From: an uncultured Prevotellaceae bacterium
GTDB lineage: Bacteria; Bacteroidota; Bacteroidia; Bacteroidales; Bacteroidaceae
Direction of reading: 5' to 3'
Assembly: GCA_902775475.1 (NCBI GenBank)
Contig: CACYME010000008.1
Coordinates: forward strand, 124,001-188,000
Length of the DNA stretch: 64,000 bases
Shown here: positions 9,551 to 17,809 of the stretch, one piece after another
Layout of the letters: every line of letters starts with the position of its first letter
Numbering within the stretch: position 1 is the stretch's first letter
Notes under the pieces: model-generated
Told to the model about the DNA's origin: nothing
The model's input: only the letters and a program-made list of their open reading frames with translations
Database searches by the model: none
Made by a program: the position numbers and the translations under genes

Positions 9551-10731
9551 ATGAACAGCAAAAGCATGAAACGGTTTTTTATGACATTGCTGGTGGGCCT
9601 CACGATGATGACCGGAGCCACAAGTTGGACAGCATGTACAACTACTGGAACGACTTCGTGACCCAGCACCCTAAGGACGATGCTGCATGGCGCAATCTCT
9701 TCGAGATATGCTCTACCCAGGAGTTTAGACTGAGATGCAAGAACTGGGAGGCTGGCATACAGCACTTCAAGGACGAGATGATGCCGCTGTTGGAACGGAT
9801 CAAGAATGCCCTTCCTGGCAGTTATACCGCTTACTATTGCGAATATGAAGGTATGCTCGCCACGACGACCGACAGGAGAGAACTCACTGCGGATTCTGCC
9901 ATCGTCCTGCTGCCCAAGGATGCTCCTGCGGGTGATTACGAATTGTGGACGCAATACCTGATTCCCAAACGTGACACAGTGAGGATGGCCAACGTGCTGA
10001 CCCAATACTACGAGAGCGGGCAGTATCCCGAGGAGTTGTTGCAGTACCACTTCAACGAACTGCAAGGCATGGACGAAGGCGGTGTCTATATCGCTCCCCA
10101 TCCGGGTGAAATGGTCGGCAAACTCATCCTGCAGCATGTGTTGGGCGTTCACAAGGATAAGATTCTCTACGACGAGGATGCCGCCATGATGCCTAAGTAT
10201 GTAAAAGATGTATTTGAGCACATTGGCATCCCCTTCAACGATGACGTATGGAATCAGTTGTGGTCTATGTGGCAGGATAAGACACTGACAGCCATCATGC
10301 GCTACATCTTCGATCACTCCAAGCGTCCTGTCTATCTATCGGCTCACGATATGTGGCAATACATTATAGGGCAAGGCTTGCCTGACGAACTTAAGGCCTG
10401 CCTCTACAACGAGGGGCTGACCATGCGCTACTCCACTAAGCCTTACGACAACAGGGCCGTGAAGCGTCGCAACATTGAGCAGCGCTACCGCCTGGAGTAT
10501 CTGCGTATGCGTTTCCATCCTGTGATGAAGAACACACAGCGTTTCTCGGGTTCGGCCGAGGGCGACGCCTACGCCATGAACTATATGAGGCTGCTGCGCG
10601 ACCAACTGCCCTACTACAAGCAGCACAACAAGGAGCGCTATCAGTGGCTCAGCGACATCTTCAGCGATGTCATCAGCCAGTTGGAGAAGAAGAACTACGA
10701 TGTGGATGAATTCAATGGCTATCTGAAATGA
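9551..10731 (+). CDS. Secreted protein of unknown function, apparently frameshifted after the signal peptide
   Basis: The long frame (from about 9630 to 10731) has no signal of its own and would need an implausible N-terminus from an ATG at 9502. In the neighbouring frame an ATG at 9551 or 9566 starts a good signal peptide, MKRFFMTLLVGLTMMTGA. Joining the two needs one extra base near 9615-9635, so either the gene lost a base or the sequence has an error. The mature part (about 370 residues, TPR-like helices, KLDSMYNYWNDF onward) is not recognised. Its stop overlaps the ATG of the sigma-factor gene (ATGA at 10728), suggesting cotranscription. Confidence 0.6.
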
Positions 10732-10779
10732 GCATCTTTCATCTGAAACCTCTGCGCCAACTCACGGGCGGCGGCAGAC

Positions 10780-10815
10780 AAAGCCCCCCTTGCATCCCCC
10801 GAGGGGGACAAGGCT
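10780..10815. repeat. Short palindrome at the 5' end of the sigma-factor gene
   Basis: CCTTG-CAT-CCCCCGAGGGGG-A-CAAGG with a flanking AAAGCCCCCC resembles one arm of the long coding palindromes. It lies exactly where the reading frame from the ATG at 10728 must change to enter the sigma-factor frame. Confidence 0.65.
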
Positions 10816-10824
10816 TTCGAGGAG

Positions 10825-11307
10825 TTGTACCGCCGCTATGCCCGAAGGCTGAAGGGTTTCTTCTTCCTTCAGTTAGGTGGTGACGAGGAACTGGCTGCCG
10901 ACGCCACGCACGACGTTTTCCTGCGTGCCTACGAGGCCCGAAGCCGTTATCAGGAGGGACGCAGTGTCAGCACCTGGCTCTTCACCATCGCCTACAACAT
11001 CTGTCGCAACCACTACCGCAGCAATGCCTACGAGGCACAGCTGTTGGCCACCCTCGATGCCGAACCCATCAGCGAACAGCAGATAGAAGTGCAGCTCGAC
11101 CAATCCACACTCGACGAAGCCTTAGCGCAGGTGCTCGCCGAACTGCCCGCACCCTTGCACCAACTCTTCTCGCTCCACTATCAGGAGGAGCTGACCATCC
11201 CTCAGGTGGCCGAGATTGTCGGCATCCCCGAGGGCACCGTCAAGTCGCGCCTCCACAAGACCATGAACATCATCCGCAAAAAACTGAATAAGTATGAAAA
11301 TAAGTAA
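10825..11307 (+). CDS. ECF-type sigma-70 factor with disrupted N-terminus
   Basis: The intact frame gives 160 residues: region 2 (DATHDVFLRAYEARSRYQ...WLFTIAYNICRNHYR) and region 4 (LPAPLHQLFSLHYQEELT...GIPEGTVKSRLHK). No ATG or GTG starts this frame; the first candidate is a TTG at 10825, already inside region 2. The natural start is probably the ATG at 10728 (MSIFHLKPLRQLTGG), overlapping the previous stop, but that frame is one base off and the GC-rich palindrome lies between. So the gene is either inactivated, started at the TTG, or misassembled. A membrane protein gene overlaps its 3' end by 14 bp. Confidence 0.75.
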   Translation: MYRRYARRLKGFFFLQLGGDEELAADATHDVFLRAYEARSRYQEGRSVSTWLFTIAYNICRNHYRSNAYEAQLLATLDAEPISEQQIEVQLDQSTLDEALAQVLAELPAPLHQLFSLHYQEELTIPQVAEIVGIPEGTVKSRLHKTMNIIRKKLNKYENK

Positions 11308-11722
11308 CGAACAGATTATCCAGTCGGCCCGCCGTCAGCGCCAGGCCGTTGACAGTCAGATGAGCGTTGCCCCGTGGCAGCCACGTCGCCGTCAGGGCCG
11401 CTCCATTGCAGCCATCATCGCCATCGCCGCCAGCCTCGTCAGCTTCATCGCCGGTTATGGCATCCGGGGGAAAGTGTCGCAGCCCGAAGCCCAGCCGTTG
11501 GCACAAAGCATCGTGGTGCAGCACGACACGATTATGCGAGTAGAGACCGTCCATGACACCATCTATCAGACGTGCGTCGTCACCCGATACGAGAAACCCC
11601 TCATAGCCCAGCAGACCGCCGAGCCGCAGCCATCAACCCCCGACCAGCAGCTGTCCGCAGAAGAAATGGCCTGCTCCATGCTCTGCGACGACATCCCTTA
11701 CGAGCTGTTGGCTACTCCATAA
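11294..11722 (+). CDS. Single-span membrane protein, probable anti-sigma partner
   Basis: 142 residues: a basic cytoplasmic N-terminus (MKISNEQIIQSARRQRQA), one membrane helix (about 38-56, IAAIIAIAASLVSFIAGY), and a Pro/Gln-rich extracytoplasmic tail. It overlaps the sigma-factor gene by 14 bp. Position and topology suggest an anti-sigma factor or a sigma-controlled membrane protein, but no known anti-sigma domain is visible. Confidence 0.65.
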   Translation: MKISNEQIIQSARRQRQAVDSQMSVAPWQPRRRQGRSIAAIIAIAASLVSFIAGYGIRGKVSQPEAQPLAQSIVVQHDTIMRVETVHDTIYQTCVVTRYEKPLIAQQTAEPQPSTPDQQLSAEEMACSMLCDDIPYELLATP

Positions 11723-11822
11723 TGCAAAATATGTCGCGCACCGCCATCTTTTTTCTGCAAAAGGCACAAATATCAGAAAAAAAATGCGTAACTTTGTCGG
11801 CGGATTCTAAAACGATGTAAAT

Positions 11823-12056
11823 ATGGCAAACGTAGCAATGGCACCTGCAGAGGGGCAGATATTGGTAGACATCGAGGACATGTCAATGCTGAAGGACATC
11901 AAGAAGGCCATCAGCATGGTCAAGGGTGTTGGGAAAATCACCATTCCGCGCCGCAAGCGCATGTCCGCTTACGAGCGTTCACTGCGCGACCTCGACGAGG
12001 GACGCGTCTACGAGGCAAAAGATGTGGATGATTTGTTTAAGCAATGCCTTGGATAA
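11823..12056 (+). CDS. RelB/DinJ-type antitoxin
   Basis: 77 residues. The C-terminal tail LDEGRVYEAKDVDDLFKQC is typical of Bacteroidetes antitoxins paired with YafQ toxins; the N-terminal half would be the DNA-binding and dimer part. Promoter box TAACTTTG lies near 11788. The toxin gene starts 4 bp after its stop. Such antitoxins usually repress their own operon together with the toxin. Confidence 0.8.
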   Translation: MANVAMAPAEGQILVDIEDMSMLKDIKKAISMVKGVGKITIPRRKRMSAYERSLRDLDEGRVYEAKDVDDLFKQCLG

Positions 12057-12060
12057 CCCC

Positions 12061-12351
12061 ATGTACAAGATTAAGTTTACTTGCGAATTCAAACGCCAGA
12101 TGAAGTTATGTAATCGGCGCGGTTATGACATGGAGAAATTGCAAACTGCCATCCGCATCCTTTCCACTGAGGGCAAACTTCCAGCAGAATATCAACCGCA
12201 CGTTCTTCACGGTGACCGCCGCGGCCAGTGGGAGTGCCACATCCAGCCCAACTGGCTGCTCATCTGGGAGCAGCACGACACAGAGCTCGTCCTCATCATG
12301 CTCAACACGGGCACGCACTCGGATCTGTTCGACAAAAAGTATAAGAAATAA
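12061..12351 (+). CDS. YafQ-family mRNA interferase toxin
   Basis: 96 residues of RelE/ParE fold: MYKIKFTCEFKRQMKLCNRR, a central LHGDRRGQWECHIQPNWLLIW, and the C-terminal LNTGTHSDLF that carries the conserved His region of YafQ toxins. YafQ toxins cleave mRNA on the ribosome. The ATG at 12061 is chosen by alignment to the usual N-terminus and the 4-bp gap to the antitoxin. After it, 12352-12580 holds no gene that I can support. Confidence 0.85.
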   Translation: MYKIKFTCEFKRQMKLCNRRGYDMEKLQTAIRILSTEGKLPAEYQPHVLHGDRRGQWECHIQPNWLLIWEQHDTELVLIMLNTGTHSDLFDKKYKK

Positions 12352-12580
12352 CCAAATATGATAGGATAGAACGACATTACACGACATAAGGTTGCGTTGA
12401 CTTTTTGATTCTTGCTCCAGAAATTTCGCCAAAATTATCTCGTAAGAAGAAAGAAGTTGATGCTCGCGTTGAGGCGCGGGCTGAGACTTGTATCTACGAG
12501 AACGGCGTTTGGCGATGCCTCTGGAGCAGATGCGGAATCAGTACCGCGCTACTTTTTTCATTAACTAAACATCGAGACAC

Positions 12581-13168
12581 ATGACAGAACCATTCAACAC
12601 CTACACAATCGACCTTGACCTGCAGTACGTTCATGAGCTGTGCAAGCGCGAGGGCGAAATCGTCAGCTACCAGCGTGGCCAGCTGCTGGAGCGTGAAGGT
12701 GAGCCCGCCCACTGGATAGGCTTCGTGGAGCAAGGCTGTTTCAAGTATTGCAAGCGCGACTTCAACGGCAATGACGAACACACCATCGGCTTTGTCTTCG
12801 AGGGAGAGTTTGTGTGCGACTATCCCAACTGCCTCACAGCGAAGCCGTCGACCGTTTCCATTGAGGCCGTCATGCCGTGCCGAGTGTCCCTGTTTCCTGG
12901 TGAGCGGCTGGAGGCACTCTATCGCAGCAGCCATGAGGCTGAGCGCATGGGACGGTATATCATGCAGAACCTTTTTCTTCAGACTTACAGCCGGATGAGC
13001 AGTCTCTATTGTACCGACGGCCGCCAGCGCTACGAGCTGTTGCTGCAGCGCTGCCCACAAATCGTGCAGCAGCTGCCGCTGAAGGACATCGCGTCGTTCC
13101 TCAACATCACGCCGACCTATCTCAGCAAGATTCGCCGCGAAATCACCTTTTCTGCCGGCAAAGCCTGA
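12581..13168 (+). CDS. Crp/Fnr-family transcription regulator
   Basis: 195 residues. N-terminal cyclic-nucleotide-binding-like barrel (about 20-120; REGEPAHWIGFVEQGCFKYC) and a C-terminal winged helix (about 145-190; LPLKDIASFLNITPTYLSKIRREI). The glycine-rich phosphate-binding cassette of true Crp is not obvious, so cAMP binding is doubtful. Bacteroidetes carry many such orphan regulators with unknown ligands. It stands alone, 300 bp before the TolC-HlyD operon. Confidence 0.85.
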   Translation: MTEPFNTYTIDLDLQYVHELCKREGEIVSYQRGQLLEREGEPAHWIGFVEQGCFKYCKRDFNGNDEHTIGFVFEGEFVCDYPNCLTAKPSTVSIEAVMPCRVSLFPGERLEALYRSSHEAERMGRYIMQNLFLQTYSRMSSLYCTDGRQRYELLLQRCPQIVQQLPLKDIASFLNITPTYLSKIRREITFSAGKA

Positions 13169-13251
13169 GCACAGGCTCAAACTATTTTGAGAAATGCTCC
13201 GCCAACGGCTGAATTATACTTTCCTGTTTCTCTTTTCTCGCCATTTATGCC

Positions 13252-13339
13252 TAACTTTGCACCACGTAAAGTTAGTAAATAATAACTCAAACGAGAGTAA
13301 ACCCGGGTATTCTGGAGGCCGCAGCGATGCGCCCTCCAG
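13252..13339 (+). promoter_or_regulatory. Promoter and GNRA-capped hairpin upstream of the TolC gene
   Basis: A TAACTTTG box at 13252-13259 would start a transcript near 13265. At 13312-13339 that transcript can form a hairpin: CTGGAGG pairs with CCTCCAG, then C-GCA with TGC-G, closed by a GCGA tetraloop. No U-tract follows, so it does not look like a terminator. It could be part of a 5' leader or a small RNA. The rest of 13169-13481 contains only the operators. Confidence 0.4.
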
Positions 13340-13396
13340 TATTATTGTGGGTATTTTAGGCTTCCTAACATGTGACGCTGCGCAATATTAGCAGAC

Positions 13397-13431
13397 GTGC
13401 GGTTGCGCACGGATAGCGTGCGATTTAGCAC
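13397..13431. promoter_or_regulatory. Paired palindromic operator upstream of the TolC-HlyD operon
   Basis: GTGCGGTTGCGCAC (13397-13410) and GTGCGATTTAGCAC (13418-13431), 21 bp apart, match the pairs at 986-1019 and 3656-3689. This links the operon to the NtrC-type regulator. A TGGCAC follows at 13487-13492 but has no proper -12 box and lies inside the coding start. Confidence 0.65.
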
Positions 13432-13481
13432 GGACGAAAACAAGTACTATTGACGAAGTGTTTTGTGAATCAACGGATTAG

Positions 13482-14951
13482 GTGTTTGGCACGGTACGAT
13501 TAATTATACTCTCACTTTTCTGTTTGTCCATAGAGGCAGCAGGCCAGACGGACTCCCTGCGGCTGACGCTCAGCGAAGCTATCGCATTGGCACAGCAGCA
13601 GTCGAGCGATGCGCTGGCGGCGCGCCACTCGTTGGAGGCGGCAGAGTGGAGCTACCGCTACCACAAAGCCAACTACCTACCGTCGGTGACGCTGAGCAGC
13701 TCGCCCTCGCTCAACCGGCAGCTGAACAGCATCACCCAGCCCGACGGCACCAATATCTTTGTGCGACAGAACCAGCTGAGCACCGACCTCGCGCTGAGCA
13801 TCAGCCAGAACGTGACGCTCACGGGCGGCACCCTGTTCGTGCGCAACAACCTACAGCGCCTCGACGAGTTTGAACAGCGCACGCACGGCTACAGCAGCGT
13901 GCCCTTCTCCATCGGCTACCAGCAGAACCTCTTCGGCCATAACAGCCTCCGTTGGGCACGGCGCACAGAGCCGCTACGCCACAGCATCGCCCGCAAGCAG
14001 TATGCCGAGACGATGGAGCTGGTGGCCTCGCGTGCGAGCACCTATTTCTTTCTATTGGCCTCGGCGCAGACCAACTTGGAGATAGCACAGCAGAACTTCG
14101 CCGTGAGCGACACGCTGCTCAGCTACGCCCGCCGCCGCTATGAGCGCGGCAGCATCACCGAGAACGAGATGCTTCAGTTAGAGGTGGGCAAGCTGACAGA
14201 GGAGACAAACCGACTGAACGCCGAGGCGGAGGTGGAGGATGCCATGCAGACGCTGCGCTCCTATCTCGGCATCAAGGAGGAGGTGCCGCTGCAGGTGGTG
14301 CCCGACACGCTCATCAGCAACGACGTAGTGGATGCCGACGAAGCACTGGCGCTGGCCTTGGCCAACAACCCCGACCCTGAGCAGCTGCGGCTGAACGTCA
14401 TGGAGAGCGAGAGCGCACTATCGGCGGCCAAGGCGAACCGTGGTCTGAAGGCCGACCTCTACATGCAGTTCGGACTGTCGCAGAAGGGCACAACGCTCAG
14501 CGAAGCCTACACAAAGCCGCTGAACCAGCAGTATGTGAGCATGACAGTGTCGCTGCCGCTGCTCGACTGGGGGCGCGGACGGGGACAGGTACGCGTGGCC
14601 AAATCGCGATTAGAGCTGACGCAGACGCAGAGCGAACAGGCCATGCAAGACTTCCGGCTGAACGTGCAGAAGATGGTGCGGCAGTACAACCTGCAGGCCC
14701 ATCGCGTGAAGATAGCCCACCGTACGCGAGAGACGGCCCTGCGCCGCTACGAGGTGGCGCGCTGGCTCTATCTGCAAGGGCGCACCTCGCTGTTGGAGTT
14801 CAACGCAAGCGTCAACGAGAAGGACAATGCTCAGCGCGCCTTCATCGCCGCCCTGCAAACCTATTGGAGCCTGTATTATGGACTGAGAAGTCTGACAGCC
14901 TCACCCCCGACCCCTCTCCAAAGGGAGAGGGGAGTATATACCTTAAAGTAG
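13482..14951 (+). CDS. TolC-family outer-membrane efflux protein
   Basis: 489 residues with a GTG start and a short signal peptide (RLIILSLFCLSIEAAGQ). Two TolC-type repeats follow: long helices (e.g. LTLSEAIALAQQQSSDALAA, ESALSAAKANRG) with interposed beta segments (LSLSISQN-type strands). It would form the trimeric outer-membrane channel of a tripartite exporter. The final 20 or so residues (LTASPPTPLQRERG) are encoded by a dispersed Bacteroidetes repeat at 14899-14937, so the native C-terminus was probably replaced. The adaptor gene follows after 5 bp. Shared operators suggest it serves the ABC exporter at 3796-6948. Confidence 0.88.
   Translation: MFGTVRLIILSLFCLSIEAAGQTDSLRLTLSEAIALAQQQSSDALAARHSLEAAEWSYRYHKANYLPSVTLSSSPSLNRQLNSITQPDGTNIFVRQNQLSTDLALSISQNVTLTGGTLFVRNNLQRLDEFEQRTHGYSSVPFSIGYQQNLFGHNSLRWARRTEPLRHSIARKQYAETMELVASRASTYFFLLASAQTNLEIAQQNFAVSDTLLSYARRRYERGSITENEMLQLEVGKLTEETNRLNAEAEVEDAMQTLRSYLGIKEEVPLQVVPDTLISNDVVDADEALALALANNPDPEQLRLNVMESESALSAAKANRGLKADLYMQFGLSQKGTTLSEAYTKPLNQQYVSMTVSLPLLDWGRGRGQVRVAKSRLELTQTQSEQAMQDFRLNVQKMVRQYNLQAHRVKIAHRTRETALRRYEVARWLYLQGRTSLLEFNASVNEKDNAQRAFIAALQTYWSLYYGLRSLTASPPTPLQRERGVYTLK
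14899..14937. repeat. Dispersed palindromic repeat at the end of the TolC gene
   Basis: ACCCCCGACCCCTCTCC-AAA-GGGAGAGGGG is an inverted repeat of a type I have seen often in Bacteroidetes genomes (coding LTPDPSPKGEG in the other frame). It forms the last codons of the TolC gene. A second palindrome, CCCTCCCT...AGGGGGAGGG, lies in the first codons of the adaptor gene (about 14995-15026). Confidence 0.65.
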
Positions 14952-14956
14952 AGAAT

Positions 14957-16291
14957 ATGGAAAAGAATAAAAACAGCCAGTTACATTTTGATTCCCTCCC
15001 TCGTAAGAATGCAGCAGGGGGAGGGTCTGCTATGGACATACCCTTGCCCCCACGTCCGTGGTACGTGAAGTACCGCAAGTACATCGTAGGCGGTGCGGTG
15101 CTTGCCGCGCTGATGATTTATGCCGTAGTGTTGCAACTGGGGCCGCGCACGCTGAAAGTGACCATTGGCGACGAGCAGATGGCTGTGGTCACCGAGGGAG
15201 AGTTCCTGGAGTATATCGATGTGAACGGCGTGGTCAGCCCCGCCACCAGCATGCGGGTGAACGCTCAAGAAGGCGGCACCGTGGAACGCATCTGCTGCCG
15301 CAATGGCGATGTGGTGCGGCGCGGCGACACCATCCTTGTCCTCTCGAACCCAAAGGTATTAGAAGAGATAGCTGCCGAGCGGCAGACCTACGAACTACAG
15401 CAGATGCAGCATCGCCAGCAGCTTATCGAGATGCAGCAGAAGAGCATCACCCTGCGCAGTCAGGCCTTGCAGGCCAATTTTGAACTGAAGAAGATGGCGC
15501 AAGACTATGAGTTGGCAGAGGAAGAGGCTCGGATGGGCGTGAAAAGCCAGGCGCAACTGAAGGTGGCACGCGATGAATACGACTACAACCGCCAGCGCAC
15601 GCTGCTGAACATAGAGAGCCTGCACCAAGACTCGGTGCTGAACATCATAGGCCGTCAGCTCATCGAGCAACAGATGGCGATGGAGGCCCAGCGACTGGCC
15701 AACAGCATCAGCCGCCGCGACGCCCTCGCCGTCCTGGCCCCTACCGACGGGCAAATCAGCAACCTCAACGCCAGCATCGGGGCACAGGTGTCAGCAGGCG
15801 AGCAGGTGGGCGAGATAGGCGTGCTGACCGACTACATGGTGACGGCCCGACTGAACGAATACTACATCGACCACGTGCAGACCGGCCTCCCAGCCACCGC
15901 CACGCTGAAGGGGCAGCGCCATGCCTTCGAGGTCAGCCGCACCACCCCCCAGGTGCAGGACCACAGCTTCGCGGTGGAGCTAAAAGCCGCCCCATTGTCT
16001 TCCCAAGAAGAAACAGAGGAATGGCGAGTAGGCCAGACCCTGCGCCTTCAAATAGAACTCGGCAAACCCGAACGCCGACTCATCATCCCACGAGGCAGCT
16101 TCTATGCGCAGACGGGTGGACAGTGGGTGATGCTGGTGGACGAGACAGGACACAGTGCACATCGCATCCCCATCAAACTGGGCCGACAGAACACGGAGCA
16201 TTACGAAGTCCTCAGTGGCCTACATGCTGGCGACCGCATCCTCATCAGCGGCTACGAGGCATTTGGCGATGCCGAGGTCGTCAAGTGGTGA
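14957..16291 (+). CDS. HlyD/MacA-type periplasmic adaptor protein
   Basis: 444 residues. A cytoplasmic N-terminus, one membrane helix (about 45-63, YIVGGAVLAALMIYAVVLQL), a lipoyl-like half (VNAQEGGTVERICCRNGDVV), a long coiled-coil hairpin (about 150-240), the second lipoyl half (LAPTDGQISNLNASIGAQVSAG) and C-terminal barrels. It bridges an inner-membrane transporter and TolC. The ATG at 14957 is 5 bp after the TolC stop. Residues about 13-24 (SLPRKNAAGGGS) are coded by a palindrome. No inner-membrane pump is encoded in this operon, so the permease/ATPase at 3796-6948 is the best partner. Confidence 0.88.
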   Translation: MEKNKNSQLHFDSLPRKNAAGGGSAMDIPLPPRPWYVKYRKYIVGGAVLAALMIYAVVLQLGPRTLKVTIGDEQMAVVTEGEFLEYIDVNGVVSPATSMRVNAQEGGTVERICCRNGDVVRRGDTILVLSNPKVLEEIAAERQTYELQQMQHRQQLIEMQQKSITLRSQALQANFELKKMAQDYELAEEEARMGVKSQAQLKVARDEYDYNRQRTLLNIESLHQDSVLNIIGRQLIEQQMAMEAQRLANSISRRDALAVLAPTDGQISNLNASIGAQVSAGEQVGEIGVLTDYMVTARLNEYYIDHVQTGLPATATLKGQRHAFEVSRTTPQVQDHSFAVELKAAPLSSQEETEEWRVGQTLRLQIELGKPERRLIIPRGSFYAQTGGQWVMLVDETGHSAHRIPIKLGRQNTEHYEVLSGLHAGDRILISGYEAFGDAEVVKW

Positions 16292-16334
16292 AGGACAACG
16301 CCCCCTTTCCGCAAAAATCCGACGTGGGCGGACG

Positions 16335-16379
16335 AAAATCCGCGGTCAGTGTATGATGATACGCTAACCGCGGATTTTT
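16335..16379 (+). terminator. Terminator hairpin after the TolC-HlyD operon
   Basis: AAAATCCGCGGT at 16335-16346 pairs with ACCGCGGATTTT at 16366-16377, extended by partial pairing to a stem of about 20 bp with a very short loop and followed by T residues. It sits 44 bp after the adaptor stop. Confidence 0.75.
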
Positions 16380-16544
16380 CCGGAATGAGGGATATTTGTT
16401 AATTCTTGCTAAATAATCGTTCAAATCCATTGCGGGATGAGAAAAACTTCATATCTTTGCAATATCATTTTGATATCATTTCAAATGCGATAACAATCAC
16501 TCAACAATAAACAATAAACATTCAACAACAAACACTCAACGACA

Positions 16545-17519
16545 ATGGAAACGAAAGAAAGAGATTTTAACGGAACCGTTCTGAATGGTTTCCTGTTCCT
16601 GTTCATCAACATCCTGCTGACGGTGGCCAGCCTGGCGGGCATCGTCTACGGCATCGTGCTGCTGAGCGACGACCGCATGCCCGCTGCCCCCGGTGGCTGG
16701 CTGCTCGCCCTGGGCGTCGTCCTGCTCGTGTCGTCGTTCATCATGTGGAGCGGCATGATCATGCTGGAGCCCAACGAGGCCCGCGTCACCACCTGGTTCG
16801 GCAAATACAGCGGCACCATCAAGCTGACGGGCTTCTACTGGATTAACCCCTTCTACGGTACGAAGAAGGTGAGCCTGCGCGCCCGCAACCTGGATGCTGA
16901 GCCCATCAAGGTAAACGACAAGACGGGCAACCCCATCATGATTGGCCTGGTGCTGGTGTGGAAGCTGAGCGACACCTACAAGGCGCTCTTCGAGGTGGAC
17001 ACGCAGACCATGGCCGCCACGGCAGGCACACAGGTGGGCACCGACATGCGCTCCATCATGAACGCGCTGGAGCGCTTCGTGCGCGTGCAGAGCGACGCCG
17101 CCCTACGCCAAGTGGCCGGACAGTATGCCTACGACGACGAGGACAACCGCAGCGACGAGCTGACACTGCGCGACGGTGGCTCGGAGATCAACCAGCAGCT
17201 GGAGGAGAAGCTGAACGAGCGTCTGGCACTGGCTGGCATCGAAGTGGTGGAGGCCCGCATCAACTACCTGGCCTACGCCCCCGAGATTGCTGCCGTGATG
17301 CTGCGCCGCCAGCAGGCCAGCGCCATCATCACCGCCCGCGAGAAGATTGTGGAGGGTGCCGTCTCGATGGTGAAGATGGCCCTCGACAAACTGGCCACGG
17401 AGGACATCGTGGAACTGGACGACGACAAGAAGGCCGCCATGGTGAGCAACCTGCTCGTGGTGCTCTGCGGCGACGACTCTGCCCAGCCCGTAGTAAACAC
17501 CGGCACGCTGAACCATTAA
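16545..17519 (+). CDS. SPFH/band-7 domain membrane protein
   Basis: 324 residues: two N-terminal membrane helices (about 12-35 and 48-68), then an SPFH domain ([20 protein letters not shown] onward, about 70-250) and an amphipathic C-terminal region. Proteins of this family form membrane-associated oligomers that organise microdomains or protect proteases. It has a good promoter (TTG at 16430, TATCTTTG at 16452-16459) and is followed by a ribbon-helix-helix gene and a small membrane protein, an arrangement that looks like one operon. Confidence 0.88.
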   Translation: METKERDFNGTVLNGFLFLFINILLTVASLAGIVYGIVLLSDDRMPAAPGGWLLALGVVLLVSSFIMWSGMIMLEPNEARVTTWFGKYSGTIKLTGFYWINPFYGTKKVSLRARNLDAEPIKVNDKTGNPIMIGLVLVWKLSDTYKALFEVDTQTMAATAGTQVGTDMRSIMNALERFVRVQSDAALRQVAGQYAYDDEDNRSDELTLRDGGSEINQQLEEKLNERLALAGIEVVEARINYLAYAPEIAAVMLRRQQASAIITAREKIVEGAVSMVKMALDKLATEDIVELDDDKKAAMVSNLLVVLCGDDSAQPVVNTGTLNH

Positions 17520-17542
17520 TAAAAGGACAGCCAGAACAGCTT

Positions 17543-17604
17543 AGGACAACTCTTCACAAACAGATACAGCCAAAGTTGTCCTGAGTTGTTCGGGTTGTCT
17601 TCAA
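17543..17604. promoter_or_regulatory. Inverted and direct TTGTC repeats before the ribbon-helix-helix gene
   Basis: AGGACAACT (17543-17551) and AGTTGTCCT (17574-17582) form an inverted repeat; three TTGT units at about 10-bp spacing follow up to the start of the next gene. Ribbon-helix-helix proteins bind such short repeats, so this may be an autoregulatory operator; the inverted repeat could also act as an attenuating hairpin. Confidence 0.4.
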
Positions 17605-17614
17605 AATACATAAT

Positions 17615-17809
17615 ATGGCAAAAGAGAGTAAGACGAAGAGCTTTGTCCTGCGTGTCGACAGCGACACGATGGACGCCATCGAGGCCTGGGCGGCAGACGA
17701 GTTCCGCTCTACCAACGGCCAGCTGCAGTGGATCATCACCGAGGCACTGCGGAAGGCTCATCGTCTGCCCAAAAAGAAGAAAGGAGACGCAAGCAATGGC
17801 ACTGATTGA
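17615..17809 (+). CDS. Small ribbon-helix-helix (Arc-like) DNA-binding protein
   Basis: 64 residues. The strand KSFVLRVDSDTMDAIEAWA and two following helices (NGQLQWIITEALRKAHRL) fit the Arc/MetJ fold; the tail is lysine-rich. It lies 95 bp after the SPFH gene and overlaps the next gene by 14 bp. Probably a local repressor of the operon. Confidence 0.8.
   Translation: MAKESKTKSFVLRVDSDTMDAIEAWAADEFRSTNGQLQWIITEALRKAHRLPKKKKGDASNGTD

Noticed and set aside
12391-12405. GCGTTGACTTTTTGA as a fifth copy of the intergenic hairpin
   Set aside because: Only one arm is present, with no partner arm, no GTAAGCACGCC box and no CTCAAAACTCG block; at most a relic.
13487-13501. TGGCAC at 13487-13492 as a sigma-54 promoter for the TolC operon
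   Set aside because: It lies 55-56 bp after the double operator, like the real one at 3746, but the -12 part reads GATT instead of TTGC and it is inside the coding region after the GTG start, so transcription would remove the signal peptide.
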